Part shown: positions 57,406 to 64,000 of the stretch, piece by piece
How the letters are laid out: the number at the start of each line of letters is the position of its first letter
How positions within the stretch are numbered: position 1 is the first letter of the stretch
DNA from: Microcebus murinus
Lineage: Eukaryota > Chordata > Mammalia > Primates > Cheirogaleidae
Assembly (NCBI RefSeq): GCF_040939455.1
Contig: NC_134112.1
Coordinates: 17,758,501 to 17,822,500, forward strand
Length of the DNA: 64,000 bases
Direction: 5' to 3'
Position numbers and translations under genes: made by a program
The notes under the pieces: generated by a model
Told to the model about the DNA's origin: nothing
Seen by the model: the letters and a program-made list of their open reading frames with translations, nothing else
Databases searched by the model: none

Positions 57406-58180
57406 AAGGCTCCAAAATTATACCAAAGGCAATTAAAACGAGACCCTGGAGACTAAGGGAGTTTCTAAGGAAAAGATGTTCTTTGGTGAATCCCTTCCTA
57501 AGACACGCCAGGTGCCTAGCATTGTGTCTAACACAGGACATAGGAGAGCGATTGTCTTCAGAGCTCCTCATTTCTCATCACGCCTTCTCTGCTAGGCTGC
57601 CCATTGATTGACTCACAGCAGGAAGAGGAGGCATTGGTGCTAAACTGTCCCCAACACTTCCTCCATCATGTCCCCAAAACCAAAAAATGACAAAAAACTG
57701 ACTTGAGTTTCTTTGGGCTGCTGGGTCCATCTCTTCTCTGCGTTTCAGTTCCTTATTCTGCAGAAGTCGTGAGTTGAAATGGGAGACCTAAGTTTCCTCC
57801 AGGCTCTAAAAATCTCTGAGTCTTTGATGCTACTCCTGGGCAACAAGCAGCCCATACCCCCGCCCTCTTCCCACTGTGCAGAGCAGGTCAGGCCTGCCTC
57901 GCAAGGAACGGGAGCTGCACCCACCACAGCCCCTGGAGCTGCCATTCTCAGGCATGGCTTTCCTTGTGCTGGGAGTGTACTTCTGCTGCTTCCTGCCTTC
58001 TGCTGCCTACCTCTGTGCTCTCCTGCTGTCCCCTTCATTCTGTGGATCAAGCCTGCTCTCAATGGCCGTTTTAACCAGATCTTATCTCTGTAAAAATGGT
58101 AAGTGATAAATTTAGAACACTACATATGCCATATGCCATGATGCTATTTCTGTATTTTATTTTAAACTTCATATGCTGGC
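57406..58180. other. intergenic, unique
   Basis: Overlapping frames of about 76-105 codons on both strands (57745-58106) lack domains and mirror each other, as GC-rich non-coding DNA often does. No gene called. Confidence 0.45.
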
Positions 58181-58615
58181 TTTTTGTTTGTTTGCTCTCA
58201 GATCTATTCCAGACCATCCTCTCTCTGGGCTTTGCATCTTTGGGAACTACATTTTTCCAGGTTCATGTCCAGACTGAGCCAGAGAGAGCCAGTGATGGAC
58301 ACTGGAGAATGGTAGGGAAGAAGCTAGGCTGTGTCTCCCCTTCTCCCTGCTTCAGATGGTCTCTGGCAGCATCTCATCCATGTCTGCACTCCCTGCTGGA
58401 CAGCCCCTTCCTCCATGATTCCAGCTTGAGCTGGAAGGGCTGCCATGGTTCCCAATTCTTCCAGATGGCTCTAGTGACTCTGCTTTCTCCCTCTGTCCCT
58501 CCAGCCTCAGGTTGACAGTGGTTTCCTGCTAGTCTCTGTCCTCTCAACTCTTCCATCACCTGTATTAAATTCCCTCTGCTTGCAATATCTAGCATGGCTT
58601 TTGCCTTCTGACTGC
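58181..58615. other. repeat-like sequence, unclassified
   Basis: 'ggttcccaattcttccagatggctctagtgactctg' and 'tgtattaaattccctctgcttg' resemble the 3' part of an old interspersed repeat (LTR or similar), which I cannot name. The 139-codon plus frame here is not supported as a gene. Confidence 0.3.
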
Positions 58616-58619
58616 ACTT

Positions 58620-58985
58620 GGAATGTATGTATACAACATATATGTATGAAAACACAAATATGTGACTTTTATCCAAATATATATGTATGAAAATACATAT
58701 GCATAATGATATATATGCATAAAAATACATAGAAGAAGATCTGGAAGTTTACACATGAAACTGTTAAGAGTGGGGCTTTATAACGGGGGGGGGGAAGAAT
58801 GGTTGGTACTAGGTTGGTGTGGAGTTGTGAAGGGGCACCATAGCTTTTTAAAAAATAGCTTTATTGTGCCATAATTTACATATATAAGACCATAACTTTT
58901 ATAAGTGTGTATATATGTTGTTTGAATTTCATTACAATTAGCATGTATTCACATATTACTTATATAGTATTAAAAAAAAGGTTAA
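58620..58985 (+). mobile_element. L1M 3' end, interrupted
   Basis: 'catagaagaagatctggaagtttacacatgaaactgttaagagtgggg' and 'gtttgaatttcattacaattagcatgtattcacatattact' are old L1 3' landmarks. A ten-G run lies at 58785-58794 and a second L1-like antisense patch at about 58845-58900 interrupts the order. Confidence 0.65.
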
Positions 58986-59079
58986 AAATGTTCATAACCT
59001 ATTTTATCTACACTACTTAAATACACAATTATATCAGTATTAGTTCTTATAAGTATTATGTAGAAGTAAGGAGGGCAAC

Positions 59080-59153
59080 ACAAGCCCTTCTCTGGTCAGG
59101 GAAGGTTTCCCTAAGGAAGTGACTTATCAGATAAGACCCAATGGATGAGTAGC
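59080..59153 (-). repeat. L2-like fragment, antisense
   Basis: 'ctggtcagggaaggtttccctaaggaagtgacttatcagataagacccaatggatgagtag' fits the antisense L2 pattern and stops exactly where the 214-bp direct repeat begins. Confidence 0.5.
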
Positions 59154-59367
59154 TAGACATTTTGGCAACGGCTATTAACTCCTTATTTTATTGTAAGCCA
59201 CCAAATTTTCCATGAAATTAGGTTACTTCTAAAGTAACACATTAATTGCAATTACAGTTTAGTTATAGTATGTCCAAGACCTTCCATACTACATAAAATC
59301 AGGTTACATTCCCTTTTGATGTCCAAATTACAAAGGTAACAATAGGCTCTTAGCTTGAACTCAGTGT
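59154..59367 (-). repeat. 214-bp direct repeat, copy A
   Basis: TAGACATTTTGGCAACGG to AACTCAGTGT. Identical to copy B (60005-60218) except at two positions, with no indel. It lacks the A-tail that accompanies copy B. Confidence 0.97.
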
Positions 59368-59482
59368 AAAGACAGCTTAGTCACTGGAGAGAAAGGGACG
59401 GATCATAGGGGACAGTCAAGCTGGGTTGCCACTGGTTCCCAGTCTCGGGGAAGCTGCTCTCGTAAGAGAGTTTGCTTGGCGT

Positions 59483-59524
59483 TTCTCAATGGAACGCCAT
59501 TGAGAACCCACCAATTGGGTGGGT
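59483..59524. repeat. two adjacent inverted repeats
   Basis: TTCTCAATGG (59483-59492) pairs with CCATTGAGAA (59497-59506) across a 4-base loop. ACCCACC (59506-59512) pairs with GGTGGGT (59518-59524). They lie between the two 214-bp direct repeats. Confidence 0.85.
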
Positions 59525-59970
59525 GCCAGTCGAATGGCAGTGTGTGGAGATTCTGTGGGAGGGGATGTTAGTGCTGTAGCCACACCGCCCACAGTGCGGG
59601 ACCCTTGGCTGCACCCCAGGTGGCTCCCACCTAAGGAGAGAAGCCGCGTGCATCCAGTAGTACTTGACAAGGCTGGTCTGGAGGTGGCTCAAAAGCTAAG
59701 GATACCCTGGGATCAACAGTGGTGCCAAAGGTGCTGATATCTTTCAACTTCCTCATCCTTTGATGGGGACAGCTGGCGTTTTCTCAGTCTTAAGTATAGC
59801 AGCATGCAAACGCCCAAGACAAGTCCTCAGTCCATATTCCACCATTTCCACTCCTAACCTCTCCTTGAAAAGAAATGCTGGAACTTGTGGCAAAAAGCTA
59901 CCCATGGAGCAAGTTTTATTCTTCCTAAGCTTCATATTTTTCTCTTTTTGCATAACCTAATTCAGACTTT

Positions 59971-60570
59971 TTTTTTTTGCCCATGTCTTGGCATTTCCAA
60001 TTCATAGACATTTTGGCAATGGCTATTATCTCCTTATTTTATTGTAAGCCACCAAATTTTCCATGAAATTAGGTTACTTCTAAAGTAACACATTAATTGC
60101 AATTACAGTTTAGTTATAGTATGTCCAAGACCTTCCATACTACATAAAATCAGGTTACATTCCCTTTTGATGTCCAAATTACAAAGGTAACAATAGGCTC
60201 TTAGCTTGAACTCAGTGTCCTCCAGCTATTTCTGGGCATCCCAACAGGGTGTGTCATTTGTGCTTAAAAACCAGCTGCCATAATCGCACTGATCCACCTG
60301 GTCCTTTCTCTCCTGCTCTGGCTCCTCCAGGTCTGCTTCCTGTAGTGCCACTTGGAAGCCCTGAGTGCTGTCACAGCCCAACAAGAAAGCAGTGCTGATC
60401 AAGCCCCCAAACACAGTCCTACCCAGCGCTGCCAAGGCTGCCAAAGCCAGCAGCCCTGGGCTGTCAGAGCAGAGTGGGGCTTTATGCACAAGCAAGGAAA
60501 ATGGCCTCTCTGAGCTATGCCTTGTCACCTGGGATCTGAGGTGATGATGCTTAGGACTGAGAATCACAAA
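59971..60570 (-). pseudogene. candidate processed pseudogene (retrocopy), source gene unknown
   Basis: On the minus strand an 11-base A-run (T-run at 59971-59981) is preceded by about 240 nt resembling a 3' UTR with an AATAAA signal near 60046 ('cttacaataaaataagg'). Upstream lies a 113-codon open frame (60567..60226) ending in 'CDYGSWFLSTNDTPCWDAQK'. I do not recognise the protein, and the frame may include non-coding sequence. An A-tail, a poly(A) signal and a 3' UTR-like segment together suggest retrotransposition of an mRNA, but no target duplication was found and the 5' boundary is unknown. Copy B of the 214-bp repeat makes up most of the UTR-like part. Confidence 0.45.
60005..60218 (-). 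repeat. 214-bp direct repeat, copy B
   Basis: Same as copy A at an offset of 851 bp. The two copies differ only in 'caacggctattaactcc' versus 'caatggctattatctcc'. It contains the AATAAA-type signal on the minus strand. Confidence 0.97.
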
Positions 60571-61365
60571 GATTTCTCGGGGATAGTTTCCCTACTTTCT
60601 GGCTTTTTCTCATCTAACCATTTGGGTTTAAAAACAAGGCCCAAGAGCTAGGTGGGAAGAGAATCCTTAGCATCCCTCAAACCTCCTCTTGGTATTTAGT
60701 TGTCCCAGCAATGACACTTGGTTCTAGTCCCCAAGTCACAAAACTTCCCAACCACATCGACAGAGGCAAACAGGTACTCTTGTTCCTGTGGGGTTGGTAG
60801 CTGTGCGGATGTGTGTCTACACCAACAGTCTAAAATCAGGCTCAGCCTGCCCAAGCGTATTTTATGTAGTATTTAATAGTTTTAATTCATTCTAGTAACC
60901 AAAATATCTGCTTTTAAATAGATTCTGAAGAGAAATACCCCAATCTTCCCCCCACCAAAAAAAAAAAAACCCTGAACCTGAATGCACATTTATAACTCCC
61001 AAGAACTACACAGGTGAGAAGCTGTTTATTGTGAGAACCAGTCAAGAGTTCCTTCCGGCCTGCCATGCAGGGCTGCGGTGTGTAGCTGTGGTTTAGGAGC
61101 AAGGCCTGTGGTCTAGAATGTTCTTGCCTGCATGAGGCCCAGTTTTGCCTCAAAATAGAGCTTCTGCTGTTTCCTGGTGAAACTAGTAATACTGAGAATG
61201 GGTCAGGTGGGACAGACATTGACCTTTCAAGACATTTATCATTCTTTCCTTTAACACTGATTGTGTCCCCTCCTGTTAGGGGCTTTGGGAAATGATTTAA
61301 AAAATTTAAAAGCATAAAACATTCTCTTTAGAAATTTACAATGAAAAAAAAAAAAAAAGATTGTT
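60571..61365. other. intergenic, unique
   Basis: Could be more 3'-UTR-like sequence of the retrocopy on the minus strand, but nothing confirms it. The 133-codon minus frame at 60914-61315 has no recognisable domain. A-runs at 60958-60970 and 61344-61358. Confidence 0.4.
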
Positions 61366-61575
61366 TAGGGAGCGCTTAGCCAGGCACTAATTTACACTTA
61401 ACGTGGATCCTCTCCCTTGGTCCTCATGTAAGGTGGAAGCTACCACTGGCTTCATTTTACTAATGAGGAAACTGAAACTTAGGTTGAGCCACTTTGCTCA
61501 AGGACACAGCAGAATCCAGATTCAGACCTGGATAGCCAGACTCCAGAATCTTGGCTTTTATCTACTGCACTGTCT
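61366..61575 (-). repeat. MIR SINE, antisense
   Basis: 'tcctctcccttggtcctcatgtaaggtggaagctaccactggcttcattttactaatgaggaaactgaaacttagg' is the antisense MIR. Confidence 0.85.
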
Positions 61576-61799
61576 CAGTTAAACATCTAGGACTCCTGCC
61601 AATCAGTTAATCAGATTCCCCTCACTACGTATTTAATTCAAACATGGCAAAGTCTGTTAACTTAGTGTGAAAATCGCTTCTTCGTTGACTAGCGAGAATT
61701 CTAAGGGTAATCTCACCAAATTACAGTGCTCCAGCTTTCTGAGTAGAAATTTGGGTTAAAAGGCTTTAAATTCTTAAAATATACTAGAGCCTCTAAAGA

Positions 61800-62155
61800 A
61801 ATTATCACTGATTACATTTATAACCACTTGTATTATAAATATAGAAACTTAGGTTTATAAGTAACTGCCAAACTGTCTTCCAAAGTCCTACGCCACTGTG
61901 CATTCCTACCGCCAGTGAATGAGAGTTTCTGTTAGTTACCCCACATCCTTGACAGCATTTAGTGTTGTCGGTGCTCTGAACTTTGGCCATTCTAATAGGT
62001 GTGTAGTGGTATCTCATTGTTGTTTTAATTGTCATTTTCCCGATGACATACGATGTGAAGCATCTTTTCACATGCTATTTGCCATCTGTGTATCTTCTTT
62101 GGTGTAGAGTCTGTCAGTATCTTTGGGTTCTTTTTAAATTGTTAAATCATATAAA
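61800..62155 (-). mobile_element. L1 ORF2 fragment
   Basis: The minus frame (62071..61805) reads '[30 protein letters not shown]', homologous to the same region of the L1 at 40071-40865, followed by a degraded cysteine-rich motif (CCQGCG). It is more decayed and older than that copy. Confidence 0.85.
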
Positions 62156-63145
62156 TGTTAGTTTAATAAACCAGTTTAGACAAGTTGTTAGGCAAATTAC
62201 AGATAATTACATTAGACAAAAATCAAAACCAACACATCCCTCTTTAATGACATCTAGCTTATGTTTCTGCATATTTTGTACTAGTCATTTAATTACTTGC
62301 AAAATCAACTGTACTTGTGAATGGGAAAAAGCTAAGCAATCTCAGCCTCGTGACTAGTTTCAATTTTGCAGGCACTGACCATATTTTCTTAACATAGCTG
62401 CCAACAGTCAGCCCCTTCTGGACTTGGGGGGCATAAGGCCAAGAGAGTAGTCTGTCATCTCCCATGGGGTCACATGAAAATTTGAATTTTTAACCAATTC
62501 CCATATGAATCAAAAGTCTTTAATATTAGAATAGCAGACTTTTCTGTTTAAAGGGCAGTTTTAAAAAAAGATGTCAAATGTGCCCCAAATTTTTCCATTC
62601 ATATGCCAAAGATTCAAACCCTCCCTGTTCAAAAAAGGAAGTCAGTTTACCAACTCTTAGCTAATTAAAAGATGCAAAATTAAGTATTGTCAATGCCCAA
62701 TAGTGAAGCACAGCTCCTCTTCTTTCCCCAAAGAGTTATTTGGAATCGTTAATGAAATCAAGCTGCTGGATTGCTGACTGCAAGTTGCTCTCCAAAAGCG
62801 GTTGTTTGTTTTTTTATTGTTGAGTTTTAAGAGTTTAAATATAGAAACTGAGAAGAAGTTTTTACTAGGGTAACCAAGATGTGCAAGCATTTTAAGAGCT
62901 AGATTATAGTAACTACAAGTTATTTTTTCTAAATATGGTAATATAGAAATCTATTTCTAATAAAATAATAATGATGATGATGATGGATTTTTCCCTCTAC
63001 AGGCATTTTTTTAAAAAGCATAGCAAAATTCTGATGATTCTATGATAGGTTTAAAGTTCTACAGGGTTTGGGAGTGTTAAATGTTGATGGCGTTGATGGG
63101 TTGGTAGAAGTTAGGTCATGACGCATGGTAGGTGATGAGAGACAG
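62156..63145. other. intergenic, unique
   Basis: AT-rich sequence with a GAT-triplet run at about 62970-62985. No gene. Confidence 0.5.
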
Positions 63146-63149
63146 CCCA

Positions 63150-63770
63150 CCACAGTGGTTAAGAGCATGAATACTGGAGTTCAGATCCCAGTGCTGCTGT
63201 TCATTATCTGTGTGACATTGGGAAAACTACCCAACCCATCTACGTCAAAGTTTCTTAATTTAAAAAATAAGGCAAACAATATTCTGTACTGTTATGGACG
63301 GAATGCTTGTGTCCCCCAAAATGCATGTTGAAGCTCTAACCCCTAGTGTGGCCTTAGATGTGGGGTCTCTAAGGAAGTAATTAAGGTTAAGTGAAGTGCT
63401 AAGGGTGGGGCCCTGATCCCATAAGATTAGTGTCCTCATAAGAAGAGACACCAGAGGACTCACTCACTCTCTCCGAGGAGAACAGAGGACGGGCCATGTG
63501 AGCACTCAGTGCGAAAGTGGCCATCTGCCCCCCAAGGGTAGAGCCCTCACTAGACACCAGCCCTGTGGGCTTCTTGATCTTGGGCTTCCAGTCTCCAGAA
63601 CTGTAAGAAAACAAATGTCTGTTGTTTAAGCTGCCCAGTCCATGGTATTTTGTCATGGCAGCTCATGCTAAGACACCTAACTTGTAGTGCTGTTGAAGGA
63701 TTACATAAGTTGATGCCAGTGAAGAGCTCTGCATGGTGCCTGACAGGTGGGGAACACTATACAAACGTTA
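63150..63770 (+). repeat. MIR SINE split by an MLT1 LTR
   Basis: Left half 'accacagtggttaagagcatgaatactggagttcagatcccagtgctgctgttcattatctgtgtgacattgggaaaa'; right half 'gctgttgaaggattacataagttgatgccagtgaagagctctgcatggtgcctgacagg'. These are collinear MIR parts separated by the LTR. Confidence 0.8.
63290..63675 (+). mobile_element. MLT1-type MaLR solo LTR, full length
   Basis: Starts TGTTATGGACGGAATG with 'gtgtcccccaaaatgcatgttgaag', then 'ggtggggccctgatcccataagattagtgtcctcataagaagagacacc', 'cttgatcttgggcttccagtctccagaactgtaag', 'tgttgtttaagctgcccagtccatggtattttgtcatggcagc', ending 'gctaagaca'. No internal retroviral sequence, so it is a solo LTR. Confidence 0.92.
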
Positions 63771-64000
63771 GCCCGCGTTGCTGACCTCAGCTTTGTGGGC
63801 CTGAGATATGAGAATTGGTGATCCTGTGCATAAGCGTGGCATACGTAATGTGTAGCTGGGCACACTGAGGTTTGGAAAACTAATTTTAAATTAATTAAGT
63901 GCAAAGACATTTTCATTCTAATGTTAACCCAGTCATACATAAGTAAAGATGCCAACCTAGGTTAAGGCCTGTATCTCATGCCTTCCTCCCTTCCTCTGCT
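63771..64000. other. intergenic, no feature
   Basis: Unique sequence to the window edge. Nothing supported. Confidence 0.5.

Noticed and set aside
58096..58515. 139-codon plus-strand frame with a hydrophobic start
   Set aside because: No signal for translation and it runs into repeat-like sequence; composition-driven.
59154..60218. The paired 214-bp direct repeats as LTRs of a small retroelement
   Set aside because: Ends are not TG...CA, no primer-binding site or polypurine tract was seen, and copy B carries an A-tailed, UTR-like context.
60914..61315. 133-codon minus-strand frame
   Set aside because: No domain or homologue recognised; could be part of a UTR-like retrocopy but not supported as coding.

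Overview
This is mammalian, and specifically primate, genomic DNA. It is AT-rich, has one CpG island, shows no operon-like coding, and is packed with L1, L2, MIR, MaLR LTR, hAT and Tigger fossils plus dimeric Alu elements. Several Alus carry the right-arm wording I associate with lemurs and galagos (for example 'agagtgctaggattacaggc' and a 'tagttgtccagccaatttct' stretch in the middle). My best reading is therefore a strepsirrhine primate, probably a lemur. That assignment rests on remembered repeat signatures, not on a database search.

One protein-coding gene is recognisable. On the minus strand, 6792..6732 encodes the first 20 residues of septin-7 (SEPTIN7) and stops at a canonical GTGAGT splice donor. 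Everything left of 6732 is the beginning of SEPTIN7 intron 1. About 5.9-7.7 kb is the CpG island that holds the promoter, with ETS, TCGCGAGA, CRE-like and two YY1-type motifs. The far side of the island probably drives a divergent non-coding transcript on the plus strand (in human, SEPTIN7-DT/AS1), but only a weak candidate donor is visible.

From about 7.7 kb to 64 kb the window is intergenic DNA upstream of SEPTIN7. I found no further protein-coding exon I would defend. The layout is: 8-11.5 kb L1/MIR/L2; 12.8-13.5 kb a Tigger-group transposon split by an Alu; 13.5-17 kb mostly unique; 17.1-18.1 kb an antisense MLT1 LTR and an L1 3' end; 21.7-23.9 kb a long L2; 24.9 kb an Alu; 26.3-27.4 kb antisense L1; 28.9-30.2 kb an L2 split by an L1; 30-33.6 kb unique; 33.8 kb a (GAAA)n tract; 38-44.7 kb a cluster of young insertions (half-Alu, LTR with nested L1 end, a TSD-bounded L1, three Alus, two hAT elements, a 7SL RNA pseudogene); 46-50 kb L2/Alu/L1; 52.3-52.8 kb a 268-bp tandem duplication; 53-55 kb mostly unique, possibly conserved; 55.4-56.4 kb L2/MIR/Alu; 58.6-60.6 kb an L1 end, then two almost identical 214-bp direct repeats, one at the 3' end of a likely retrocopy; 61.8-62.2 kb an L1 fragment; 63.1-63.8 kb a MIR split by an MLT1 LTR.

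The points most worth a second look are the 212/214-identical direct repeat (59154-59367 and 60005-60218), the TSD-bounded hAT miniature element at 41741-41963, and several repeat-free AT-rich blocks that look like conserved non-coding elements.
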